From NCBI RefSeq assembly GCF_002906155.1, contig NZ_MUJK01000002.1, positions 248,001-312,000 of the forward strand: DNA of 64,000 nt, in the 5' to 3' direction. The DNA comes from Pseudomonas laurylsulfativorans. GTDB taxonomy: Bacteria > Pseudomonadota > Gammaproteobacteria > Pseudomonadales > Pseudomonadaceae. The notes below the pieces were generated by a model. That model made no database searches. It was not told the DNA's origin and saw only the letters and a program-made list of their open reading frames with translations. Each line of letters opens with the position of its first letter. Position 1 is the first letter of the stretch. Position numbers and translations under genes: made by a program. This document shows, in pieces, positions 51,007 through 59,632 of the stretch.

Positions 51007-52095
51007 GTGTGGATTCGAATGCTGCCGTTCGTGATGCTGGGCATGGTTTCAGGCGCAAATGCTACGACAGAGAAGCCGGGCATTGCCGGGCATTACACGC
51101 TGCAGGCCAGGGAAATCGACTCGAAGCTGGTGCTGGAGCCTGATAACACCTTTGAGGCCTTCATCGAATACGCCGGAGCCGAAGGTTCCGCCAAAGGTCA
51201 CTGGAAGCAGGTCGACAATACCCTGACCTTGACCAGTGACGCCGTCGAACCGCCCGCTGAAAACCTGTTGTTCAATTTAAGCCGTACCCACAGTCTGGCA
51301 GACCTGCAGGACACGCATCAGCCCGACGGTGGCGACAGGTTCAAACAGGCGCAAAACCATTATGTGCTGAACTTGCGCTACGCCCGCTCCAGCCCCGTGC
51401 CGAGCATCGCCCCGGTGATGGTGACGTTCGAGTTCAATCAGGGACCGGCCACCCAACTGTTGTGGAATAACGCGGTGGGCCGACAGCTCTACTTGCCGTA
51501 TTCCGAACAACGAACCCTGACCCGGATCGGTTTGCAAAGCCGTGCCGACCAACCGCCACAATGGTTTGCCATCGACCCCGTGACCCGCACGCTTTCCTTG
51601 AGCTGGAAGGTCGATCGCACCACCGGTCAAATGACTTATGACAAACCGGATCAGCTTGGCCTGGCACAGTCGCAACAGTTTTTTCGCAACGCCCCCAAAG
51701 CGCTGGCGCAGATTGATCGCAACTACATCCTGACCCTGATCTACGGAGTGACCGCCGAACCACCGGCGATCACGCCTGTGGATATCTATTGGTCGTTCGA
51801 CGATGGCTCGGAGCAAAACCAGCGCTGGGCCGATTCACGGCAACAGCAATTGCTCATGCCGGCCCCGGCGGGCAAGGCCCTGAAAAGACTTGGTGTGAAG
51901 TTGAGCGGCGATCAGAGCCCGCAATGGTTCGATGTCGCGGCGGACAGCCGGGCAATCGACCTGATGTGGGACGAACGCGTCAAGCCCGAGCAGATGCGCG
52001 ATTTGTCCGGCGTCTTCAAGACCCTGGAACTGGAGGTCAAGGGCGATTGCCTGGCGGTGGACCTGGGTAATGGTCTGGCGTGTTATCGCCCATAG
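51007..52095 (+). CDS. Secreted hypothetical protein with an internal duplication
   Basis: A 362-residue protein with a signal peptide (about 1-19, cleavage after ANA). A small N-terminal domain (about 25-80) looks beta-rich. Then two similar units of about 90 residues follow: residues 118-209 and 239-330, sharing NHYVLNLRY/RNYILTLIY, RIGLQS/RLGVKL and QPPQWF/QSPQWF. The start is the GTG at 51007, 8 bases from GGAG; longer ATG starts have no site. The family is not recognised. Confidence 0.72.
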   Translation: MWIRMLPFVMLGMVSGANATTEKPGIAGHYTLQAREIDSKLVLEPDNTFEAFIEYAGAEGSAKGHWKQVDNTLTLTSDAVEPPAENLLFNLSRTHSLADLQDTHQPDGGDRFKQAQNHYVLNLRYARSSPVPSIAPVMVTFEFNQGPATQLLWNNAVGRQLYLPYSEQRTLTRIGLQSRADQPPQWFAIDPVTRTLSLSWKVDRTTGQMTYDKPDQLGLAQSQQFFRNAPKALAQIDRNYILTLIYGVTAEPPAITPVDIYWSFDDGSEQNQRWADSRQQQLLMPAPAGKALKRLGVKLSGDQSPQWFDVAADSRAIDLMWDERVKPEQMRDLSGVFKTLELEVKGDCLAVDLGNGLACYRP

Positions 52096-52097
52096 GT

Positions 52098-54014
52098 TCA
52101 GTCATTGTGCTCGGGGGCAATCATCCGGGTCTTCGGTGCGCCGTTCGAGTTGTGCTGATAGATGGTCTGTGGTTGGCCCAGGTCATTGAAAAACACTTGT
52201 CCTATGCCCGCCGAGTTCCACAGCCGCTCACCGGCTTCGGCGTGTTCCGGGACATGCGGCACGATGCGCATGCGTCGCCGTTTGGTCAGCCAGTTCAGCG
52301 GCGAACGTGGCGAGTACAGCCAGCGGTTGAGGCGGTCGAACCACTCAAGCAGGGTGGCCGGGAATTCGTTCTTGATGCCGCTGCTGGTGATCTGCCAGAT
52401 GCGCGGCCCGGCCTTGCGGTGGCGGATCAGCACTTCGTAGACGAAGGAGTAATGCACGTCGCCCGACAGCACCACGTAGTTACCCGGTGTGCGCGAGTGG
52501 CGGAAAATGTTCAGGATCACCTGTGCCGCACCGCGATGGGCCATCCAGTTTTCCGCGTCCACCAGCAGTGGATAACCGCACCAGCTGAATACCCGTTGCA
52601 CGGTTTCAATCAGCTTGACGCCGAAGATCGGTGCCGGTGAAACGATGATCGCGCTCGGGTGGTCCAGCAGTTCCTGCTGCAGTTCGCTGAGGGCTTCCCA
52701 GTCGAGCAAACCGGACGGTTGCTTGAGGTTCATTTCGCTGCGCCAGCGCCGGGTGCGGGTGTCGATCACCACGATGGCGGGGGTGGTGGGCAGCAGGTAA
52801 TGCCAGTGCTGAAACTTCAGCAGATCATTGATCAAGTCATCCTGAACTGTGCTGTCGAGGTGACGCTCGTGTGTGCTGGCGCTCAATGCACCGGCCTTTT
52901 CCAGCACGGCAGTGAACGCATCCGGATTGTTGCCCCAGCCCTGGCACAGCATGTACGCCAGCAGCGCGTTGCCGATGATGCGCCGCGAGAACGGATGGCC
53001 GTAGGCCGTTTCCTCCCACTGCGCACTAAGGTTCCAGTCATCGGTGATGTCGTGGTCGTCGAAAATCATCAGCGTCGGCAGATGCGCCATGGCTCGTGCG
53101 ACGTTGCCCAGGCCTGCCTTGAAGGCATCGATGCGCGTCTGTTCAAGGGCGTATCGCTGCAGCCTTTGCGGCGTCAGTGTGGGTGCCTGGGGCGCGATCA
53201 GGGTCCAGGGCGTAGGTGACCAGACCAGCAAATACATGGCCATGACTTCGGCGAAGGTCACCAGATGGTTGTCGGCACTGCTGCTGGTGAAAATCGGCTT
53301 GCGCGCGCCACCGAAAAAACGCTCGCGCAGGGTTTCATTGCTTTGCAGCGCCGGCAGCAGATCGGCACGGTGGTAGTAACTGGCCGGGTGCTCGTAGAGC
53401 CGGGCGCTGTCGCTGACCACGGCGCCTTCGAGGTGCTCGCCGAACAGGCCCAACCGCTCGATCAAGGCGTGAATCGCCCGCAACATCGGCCCCGCCACAT
53501 CGTCGGCGTAGACCTGATCGCCGGTCATCATCAGCAGTGCCGGGCGGTCCGTGGAGGCGTGTTCTTGCGCCAGCAACTGGTCGACGCAGAGCAGGCCGTC
53601 TGTCGCCGGGTGATGAGGCTTGCGGCAGGAGCCGTGGAGCAACTGATCGACCCGTGCGCGCAGGACGAAGTTCGGGCAACGGGCAGCGCCGTATAGCAGG
53701 TGCGGCGCCCAATCCGCGATACCTGCCCCTTCAACCAACAAGTCATATTCGATCAACTCGTCGCAGGGCAGGGCGCCTTCCAGATGCACATCGATCAAGT
53801 GCACATACGCATGAGCCCCTACCGGAATCACCGTACATTGCCCGGCATCGAGACGGATATCGCCGACGCCCTGCAGGCGCAAGGTCAGCGCCAGCGCCCG
53901 GGAGCCCACCAGCCACAGCACCAGCCGCGTGGGCTCCAGGCGCCGCAGCAACGGGCCGGCCAGGACGGGTGGCAGGGCTGGGTGATCGTCGGGCAGTGGC
54001 AGTGTTTCGGACAT
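52098..54014 (-). CDS. PhoD-like metallophosphatase
   Basis: A 638-residue protein with the metallophosphoesterase signature of the PhoD group: TGDQVYADD (about 185-193), FDDHDITDDWN (about 317-327) and LSGDVHYSFVYE (about 525-536). It has no evident signal peptide, unlike classical PhoD, which is a Tat-exported alkaline phosphatase. By family it hydrolyses phosphate esters. It converges on the secreted protein gene with the stops nearly touching. Confidence 0.85.
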   Translation of the reverse strand: MSETLPLPDDHPALPPVLAGPLLRRLEPTRLVLWLVGSRALALTLRLQGVGDIRLDAGQCTVIPVGAHAYVHLIDVHLEGALPCDELIEYDLLVEGAGIADWAPHLLYGAARCPNFVLRARVDQLLHGSCRKPHHPATDGLLCVDQLLAQEHASTDRPALLMMTGDQVYADDVAGPMLRAIHALIERLGLFGEHLEGAVVSDSARLYEHPASYYHRADLLPALQSNETLRERFFGGARKPIFTSSSADNHLVTFAEVMAMYLLVWSPTPWTLIAPQAPTLTPQRLQRYALEQTRIDAFKAGLGNVARAMAHLPTLMIFDDHDITDDWNLSAQWEETAYGHPFSRRIIGNALLAYMLCQGWGNNPDAFTAVLEKAGALSASTHERHLDSTVQDDLINDLLKFQHWHYLLPTTPAIVVIDTRTRRWRSEMNLKQPSGLLDWEALSELQQELLDHPSAIIVSPAPIFGVKLIETVQRVFSWCGYPLLVDAENWMAHRGAAQVILNIFRHSRTPGNYVVLSGDVHYSFVYEVLIRHRKAGPRIWQITSSGIKNEFPATLLEWFDRLNRWLYSPRSPLNWLTKRRRMRIVPHVPEHAEAGERLWNSAGIGQVFFNDLGQPQTIYQHNSNGAPKTRMIAPEHND

Positions 54015-54218
54015 CCGCGGTCAAGGCTCTTGGGTATCGAGGCGGGCGATGATAGCGCAGGTGACAATGGGACCGGCTAGAACGATCCCGTTTCTGCCTG
54101 TCACCAAATGAAAAGCCATTGTCGTCTGATGAGAAGCGTCTCAACAGGCCTCGTCCTACAGTCCAATCAGCGCAATTCGATGCAACACGCCCATATTGCA
54201 GATTGGAGAATAAGAAAA

Positions 54219-55199
54219 ATGGCCAAAGCCGTACGCTTTTACGAAACCGGTGGTCCCGAAGTTCTACGTTATGAGGACGTCGAAGTCGGCGAACCCGGTC
54301 CCGGCCAGGTTCGGCTTCGTCATGTGGCAGTCGGCCTGAACTATGCCGACACCTATTTCCGTAACGGTACCTATGCGATCCCGCTGCCTAACGGCATGGG
54401 CGTCGAGGCCTCTGGCGTGGTCCAGGCCGTTGGTGAAGGGGTCACCAATGTCGAGGTCGGTGATCGCGTCACCTACACCGGTTTTCTCAACACCCTCGGC
54501 GCCTACAGCACCGAGCGCCTGATCCCGGCCGCGCCGCTGATCAAGCTGCCGGAAACCATCAGCTTCGAGACCGCTGCCGCGATGACCATGCGCGGTTTGA
54601 CGTCCTCGTACCTGATGCGCCGTATCTACGACTTCAAGGCTGGCGACAGCATCCTGTTGCATGCCGCCGCTGGCGGTGTCGGTCTGATCGTTTCGCAGTG
54701 GGCCAAGTTGCTGGGCCTGAACGTGATCGGCACGGTTTCGACCGAGCAAAAGGCGGAAATCGCCCGGGCTCACGGTTGCGACCATACGATCAATTACAGC
54801 CATGAAGACGTCGCCGCTCGCGTTCGCGAGTTGACCGACGGCGTGGGCGTCAACGTGGTGTTCGACAGCGTTGGCAAAAACACCTTCGAAGGTTCCCTGA
54901 ATTCGCTCAAGCGCCGTGGCCTGATGGTTTGCGTCGGCACCGCGTCCGGCCCGATCCCGGCTTTCGATCCGGTGATGCTGGCGATGAAAGGCTCGCTGTT
55001 CCTGACCCGTCCGGCCCTGGCCGACTACATCAGCGACCCTGCGGAAAAAGCCGCCTTGGCCGGCGAGCTGTTCGACCACGTCGGCAGCGGCCGGATCAAG
55101 ATCGAGATCAACCAGCACTACGCGTTGCAGGATGCGGTGCAGGCTCATCGCGACCTTGAGTCACGCAAGACCACTGGCTCGTCGATTTTCGTCATTTAA
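54219..55199 (+). CDS. NADPH:quinone oxidoreductase (QorA-like)
   Basis: A 326-residue zinc-free medium-chain reductase. The nucleotide motif AAAGGVGLIVSQWAKLLG lies near residues 150-167, and no structural zinc cysteine cluster is present. It reduces quinones with NADPH in the cytosol. The start is at MAKAVRF with GGAG upstream; an open frame extends 37 codons earlier without support. The TauD gene starts 13 bases after its stop, so it heads the catabolic operon that follows or is simply co-transcribed. Confidence 0.9.
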   Translation: MAKAVRFYETGGPEVLRYEDVEVGEPGPGQVRLRHVAVGLNYADTYFRNGTYAIPLPNGMGVEASGVVQAVGEGVTNVEVGDRVTYTGFLNTLGAYSTERLIPAAPLIKLPETISFETAAAMTMRGLTSSYLMRRIYDFKAGDSILLHAAAGGVGLIVSQWAKLLGLNVIGTVSTEQKAEIARAHGCDHTINYSHEDVAARVRELTDGVGVNVVFDSVGKNTFEGSLNSLKRRGLMVCVGTASGPIPAFDPVMLAMKGSLFLTRPALADYISDPAEKAALAGELFDHVGSGRIKIEINQHYALQDAVQAHRDLESRKTTGSSIFVI

Positions 55200-55212
55200 G
55201 GAGTTGCCAGCC

Positions 55213-56061
55213 ATGAAAGTCGAACAATTGAGCTGCACCATCGGCGCCGAACTGATCGGCGTCAATCTGGCCGACGCCGTCCATGACGACGGCCTGTTTG
55301 CCGAGATCCGCGCCCAGTTGCTCAAGCACCGCGTGGTGTTCCTGCGTGACCAGGACATCACCCGCGCCGAGCACGTGGCCTTCGCCCGGCGCTTCGGCGA
55401 GCTGGAGGATCATCCGGTGGCCGGCAGTGATCCGGAGCATCCGGGCCTTGTGCAGATCTACAAGAAACCGGACCAGCCGGCGGACCGCTACGAAAACTCC
55501 TGGCACAGCGACGCCACCTGGCGCGATGCCCCGCCGATGGGCTGCGTATTGCGTTGCCTGGAGTGTCCACCGGTGGGTGGTGACACCATGTGGGCCAACA
55601 TGGTCGAGGCCTACGCACGTTTGCCCGAAGACGTGAAGGTGAAGATCGCCGACCTGCGCGCCCGCCACAGCATCGAAGCGAGTTTCGGTGCGGCGATGCC
55701 GATCGAAAAACGCCTGGCTCTCAGGGAGAGGTTCCCGGATGCCGAACACCCGGTGGTGCGCACTCACCCGGAAACCGGCGAGAAGGTGCTGTTCGTCAAC
55801 GCCTTCGCCACCCATCTCAGCAACTACCACACCCCTGAGCGGGTGCGCTTCGGCCAGGACGCCAACCCGGGCGCAAGCGATTTGCTGCGCTACCTGATCA
55901 GCCAGGCGTACATCCCCGAGTATCAGGTGCGCTGGCGCTGGAAGCCCAACAGCATCGCGATCTGGGACAACCGCAGCACCCAGCATTACGCCGTCATGGA
56001 CTACCCGCCATGCCATCGCAAGATGGATCGCGCCGGGATCATCGGCGACAAGACGTTCTGA
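55213..56061 (+). CDS. TauD/TfdA family Fe(II)/2-oxoglutarate dioxygenase
   Basis: A 282-residue dioxygenase with the triad His-x-Asp in WHSDATWRD (about 98-106) and the distal His in RSTQHYAVMDY (about 257-267), with Arg in PPCHRKMDRAGI for 2-oxoglutarate. It has TauD length and order, so it hydroxylates a sulfonate, phenoxy acid or betaine-like compound next to the leaving group. AGGAG precedes the ATG. The genes downstream suggest that it starts a degradation route. Confidence 0.9.
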   Translation: MKVEQLSCTIGAELIGVNLADAVHDDGLFAEIRAQLLKHRVVFLRDQDITRAEHVAFARRFGELEDHPVAGSDPEHPGLVQIYKKPDQPADRYENSWHSDATWRDAPPMGCVLRCLECPPVGGDTMWANMVEAYARLPEDVKVKIADLRARHSIEASFGAAMPIEKRLALRERFPDAEHPVVRTHPETGEKVLFVNAFATHLSNYHTPERVRFGQDANPGASDLLRYLISQAYIPEYQVRWRWKPNSIAIWDNRSTQHYAVMDYPPCHRKMDRAGIIGDKTF

Positions 56062-56175
56062 TCGAACGCCACCTGCATCTGCACTCACAGCATCCGCACT
56101 CGTAAACACGTCTGCCCGGCTCGACCCCGGGTGGACGGGACAATCATAAGAACTGGCCTAAGAACTGGAGTAACC

Positions 56176-57228
56176 ATGCAATTCTTCGACGATTCCCTGC
56201 ACCCCGAAAACATGGAAAAGGTAGTCATTACCGTGGCCCCGTACGGCCCGGAGTGGATGCCTGAAGACTTCCCGGAAGACATCCCGTTGACCATGGATGA
56301 GCAAGTCCAGAAAGCGGTCGAATGCTATGAAGCTGGCGCCACTGTGCTGCACCTGCATGTGCGCGAACTGGACGGCAAGGGCTCCAAGCGTCTGTCGAAG
56401 TTCAACGAGCTGATCGCCGGTGTACGTGAAGCCGTGCCGGACATGATCATCCAGGTTGGCGGCTCGATTTCCTTCGCCCCGGAAAGCGATGGCGAAGCAG
56501 CCAAGTGGCTGTCCGACGACACCCGCCACATGCTCGCCGAGCTGACGCCGAAGCCGGATCAGGTCACGGTCGCGATCAACACCACCCAGATGAACATCAT
56601 GGAGCTGCTGTATCCGGAGTACCTGGAAGGCACTTCCCTGGCCAACCCGATGGTCCAGGCGGCCTACAGCGAAATGACCGTACCGGCAGGCCCGGCCTGG
56701 GTTGCCGAGCACCTCAAGCGCCTGATGGACAACGGTATCCAGCCGCACTTCCAGCTGACCGGCATGCACGCCATGGAAACCCTCGAGCGCCTGGTGCGCA
56801 AGGGCATCTACAAGGGCCCGCTGAACCTGACCTGGATCGGCATCGGTGGCGGTTTCGACGGCCCGAACCCGTTCAACTTCTTCAACTTCATCCACCGCGC
56901 GCCGGACGGTTGCACCCTGACCTCCGAATCGCTGCTCAAGAACGTCATGCCGTTCAACACCATGTCGATGGCCATGGGCATGCACCCGCGTGTGGGCAAT
57001 GAAGACACTATCATTGACCACAAGGGTGATCGTTTCGGCTCGGTTGCGCAGATCAAGCAAACCGTGCGCATCGCTCATGAGCTGGGTCGCGAAATCGCCA
57101 CCGGCAAAGAAGCCCGCGAGATCTACCGCATCGGCGTGCAGTACGAAACCATCGAGGAAACCCTGTTGGCCAACGGCATGGCCCCCAACCGCAAGGCTGG
57201 GCAGAAAGGTGTGCCGCAACGCGGCTGA
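56176..57228 (+). CDS. BKACE family beta-keto acid cleavage enzyme (DUF849)
   Basis: A 350-residue TIM-barrel zinc enzyme. The zinc His pair lies in LHLHVRE (about 54-60). The family condenses a beta-keto acid with acetyl-CoA to give acetoacetate and a CoA ester, as in 3-keto-5-aminohexanoate and dehydrocarnitine breakdown. It is longer than typical BKACE (about 300), with extensions at both ends. GGAG precedes the ATG. Its neighbours suggest a beta-keto intermediate produced after the dioxygenase step. Confidence 0.88.
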   Translation: MQFFDDSLHPENMEKVVITVAPYGPEWMPEDFPEDIPLTMDEQVQKAVECYEAGATVLHLHVRELDGKGSKRLSKFNELIAGVREAVPDMIIQVGGSISFAPESDGEAAKWLSDDTRHMLAELTPKPDQVTVAINTTQMNIMELLYPEYLEGTSLANPMVQAAYSEMTVPAGPAWVAEHLKRLMDNGIQPHFQLTGMHAMETLERLVRKGIYKGPLNLTWIGIGGGFDGPNPFNFFNFIHRAPDGCTLTSESLLKNVMPFNTMSMAMGMHPRVGNEDTIIDHKGDRFGSVAQIKQTVRIAHELGREIATGKEAREIYRIGVQYETIEETLLANGMAPNRKAGQKGVPQRG

Positions 57229-57285
57229 CGGACAGGCGAGCAGGTGGCCGTGACCGCTCGCTCGCCTTACTGCAACACGCTTGAT

Positions 57286-57298
57286 AACAACAATAAAA
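57286..57298 (+). promoter_or_regulatory. Crc/Hfq-type A-rich motif before the MFS gene
   Basis: AACAACAATAAAA contains AACAACAA and AACAATAA, both AANAANAA, 10 bases before the GAGGAGG ribosome site of the MFS gene. This is the usual place for Hfq/Crc to block translation. Confidence 0.55.
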
Positions 57299-57318
57299 CG
57301 AAGCTTTGAGGAGGCTGC

Positions 57319-58650
57319 ATGGCCTTTCACCCAATCGCCGCCGACGGTGACGACGCAGGTTGCGTCGGCGTTGCGCGCCAATATGCCTGGATCGTCTTTG
57401 CACTGACGTTCGGCCTGTTGATTTCCGATTACATGTCGCGTCAGGTGCTGAACGCGGTGTTCCCGCTGCTCAAGAGCGAGTGGGCGTTGAGCGATGGACA
57501 GCTCGGTTTGCTCAGCGGCATCGTTGCCCTGATGGTCGGCCTGCTGACGTTTCCCCTGTCGTTGATGGCCGACCGCTTTGGCCGGGTCAAGAGCCTGGCG
57601 CTGATGGCATTTCTGTGGAGCCTGGCGACCCTCGGTTGCGCGTTGGCGCAGGACTACCAGCAGATGTTCATCGCGCGGTTCATGGTCGGCGTCGGCGAAG
57701 CCGCCTACGGCAGCGTGGGCATCGCGGTGGTGATTTCAGTGTTCCCCAAACACATGCGCGCCACCCTGGCCAGTGCCTTCATGGCCGGCGGGATGTTCGG
57801 TTCGGTGCTGGGCATGGCTTTGGGTGGCGCCATCGCGGCCAAGCTGGGCTGGCGCTGGTCGTTCGCCGGCATGTCGTTGTTTGGCCTGGTGTTGGCGGTG
57901 CTCTATCCGTTGATCGTCAAGGAAGCGCGCATCGCTCCGCAACGTGCCGCGCAGATTGCGAACAAGACGGCTGCCGCGGTCAAGCGTCCGCTGCGCACGT
58001 TGTGGTCCAGCCGTTCGGTGGTGGCGACCTACGTCGCCAGCGGCTTGCAGTTGTTCGTCGGCGGTACGGTGATGGTGTGGATTCCCAGCTACCTCAATCG
58101 CTACTACGACATGCCTACCGACAAGGCCGGCGGCATGGCGGCGATCATTGTGCTGTGCAGCGGTGCAGGAATGATCCTGTGCGGCATGTTGAGTGATCGT
58201 CTGTGTCGCAACTCGCCGGAGCGCAAGGTCGCCTTGGCCATCGGTTTTTGTCTGGGCAGCTGCTTGCTGCTGTCGGCAGCTTTCGCCCTGCAGGCCGGAC
58301 CGGTGCAACTGCTGCTGATTTGCCTGGGCATGCTGATTGCCACGGGTACCACGGGCCCTGCCGGTGCGATGGTCGCCAACCTGACGCATTACTCGGTCCA
58401 CGGTACGGCGTTCGCCACGCTGACCTTGGCCAACAACATGCTGGGGCTGGCACCGGGGCCGTTTCTCACCGGTCGGGTGTCCGACCTGATAGGTCTGCAT
58501 GCCGCGTTTCAACTGGTGCCACTGGTCAGCCTCGCGGCGGCAGCGGTGTTCTTTTATGCCAAGTGTCATTACCACAAAGATATTGCCCGCCTTCAGGGTC
58601 AGAGCGTGCCTGACCCTATCGTTGAAGCCGGGATAGAGGTGAAGTTGTGA
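57319..58650 (+). CDS. MFS transporter, probable substrate importer of the catabolic operon
   Basis: A 443-residue protein with 12 helices. The MFS loop LMADRFGRVKSLALM lies between helices 2 and 3 (about 88-102), in the style of ACS/organic anion importers. GAGGAGG stands 4-10 bases before the ATG, and an A-rich Crc/Hfq motif lies just ahead of it. It probably brings in the substrate of the TauD and BKACE enzymes. Its stop overlaps the next GTG start by four bases. Confidence 0.9.
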   Translation: MAFHPIAADGDDAGCVGVARQYAWIVFALTFGLLISDYMSRQVLNAVFPLLKSEWALSDGQLGLLSGIVALMVGLLTFPLSLMADRFGRVKSLALMAFLWSLATLGCALAQDYQQMFIARFMVGVGEAAYGSVGIAVVISVFPKHMRATLASAFMAGGMFGSVLGMALGGAIAAKLGWRWSFAGMSLFGLVLAVLYPLIVKEARIAPQRAAQIANKTAAAVKRPLRTLWSSRSVVATYVASGLQLFVGGTVMVWIPSYLNRYYDMPTDKAGGMAAIIVLCSGAGMILCGMLSDRLCRNSPERKVALAIGFCLGSCLLLSAAFALQAGPVQLLLICLGMLIATGTTGPAGAMVANLTHYSVHGTAFATLTLANNMLGLAPGPFLTGRVSDLIGLHAAFQLVPLVSLAAAAVFFYAKCHYHKDIARLQGQSVPDPIVEAGIEVKL

Positions 58651-59309
58651 GTCGTCGTTTACGTATTGATGTGTTTTTCGATTTTATCTGCCCCTGGTGC
58701 CTGATCGGCAAACGCCAACTGGAGCATGCGCAGGTACAGTTTCGCAGCCGTCACCCGGATGTGCAGATCACCACGGTGTGGCATGGCGTGCAGTTGCTGC
58801 CGCAGATGCCGGTACAAGGTGAACCCTTCGCCGAGTTCTACCGCAAGCGCCTGGGCAATGCCGACGCCATGACTATGCGTCAGGCCCAGGTCCAGCAGGC
58901 GGCCAAGGCGGCCGGGTTGAACATCGACCTCACCCGCATCGAGACAATGCCCAACACCGCAGACGCCCATCGTTTGTTCGAGCGTGCCAGTGAACTGGGC
59001 AATGCGGCTCAGCGGGAAATGTTGCTCGAACGACTGTTCGCCGCCTATTTCAACAAACGCGAAAACCTCGGTTGCCGCGAGACCTTGCTGGCCATTGCCC
59101 GCTCCTGTGGCATCGATGCGGAGGCGCTGGTCGCTTGCCTGAAGGGCGACGCCACACCCTTCGAAGGATCCCCCGACGCGACCAGTGGCGTGCCGAGTTT
59201 TCTGTTCGACCGCCGTATCACGGTGATCGGTGCACAACCTGCCCAGGCACTGCTTGGGGCCATGAACGAAGCCCTCAAGGAAAACGAGCGCGAGCGGCAG
59301 CCAGCATGA
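58647..59309 (+). CDS. FrnE-like DsbA family oxidoreductase
   Basis: A 220-residue cytosolic thioredoxin-fold protein with CPWC in FDFICPWCLIGKRQLEHA (residues 12-29), no signal peptide and the FrnE-type helical insert. The family includes 2-hydroxychromene-2-carboxylate isomerase-like enzymes and protein disulfide isomerases. The start is a GTG overlapping the MFS stop (GTGA). Its place between a transporter and a Rieske protein suggests a role in the pathway rather than general protein folding. Confidence 0.88.
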   Translation: MSRRLRIDVFFDFICPWCLIGKRQLEHAQVQFRSRHPDVQITTVWHGVQLLPQMPVQGEPFAEFYRKRLGNADAMTMRQAQVQQAAKAAGLNIDLTRIETMPNTADAHRLFERASELGNAAQREMLLERLFAAYFNKRENLGCRETLLAIARSCGIDAEALVACLKGDATPFEGSPDATSGVPSFLFDRRITVIGAQPAQALLGAMNEALKENERERQPA

Positions 59310-59632
59310 CCCGGCGCATTCCCGTGCCAGTCGGCAAACACCCGCAGGCCGGTGGCCGGGCGCTGTTCGAGTTCGAAGACAAAAGCCTGGCGTTGTTCAA
59401 CATCGACGGGCAGATGTTTGCCATCGACGACAGCTGCCCGCATCAGGGCGCCTCGCTGTGTGGCGGGCGTCTTGAGGGCCGGGTGATTCAATGCTGCGCC
59501 CATGGCCTGCGCTTCGATTTGCACAGCGGCTACCTGCTCAATTCCAAAGCCGTAAAAGTCACGAGCTACCCGGTCGAGATCATCGACGGCCAGGCGTTCA
59601 TCGTCATCGCAACCGAGGAGTCCGCGCCATGA
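59306..59632 (+). CDS. Rieske [2Fe-2S] ferredoxin-like protein
   Basis: A 108-residue Rieske protein. The cluster ligands are Cys-x-His in DDSCPHQGASL (about 40-50) and Cys-x2-His in QCCAHGLRF (about 60-68). It has no membrane anchor, so it is a soluble electron carrier such as those serving ring-hydroxylating or other oxygenases. No oxygenase of the Rieske type is nearby. Both ends overlap neighbours (ATGA), so it is expressed with the operon. Confidence 0.9.
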   Translation: MTRRIPVPVGKHPQAGGRALFEFEDKSLALFNIDGQMFAIDDSCPHQGASLCGGRLEGRVIQCCAHGLRFDLHSGYLLNSKAVKVTSYPVEIIDGQAFIVIATEESAP

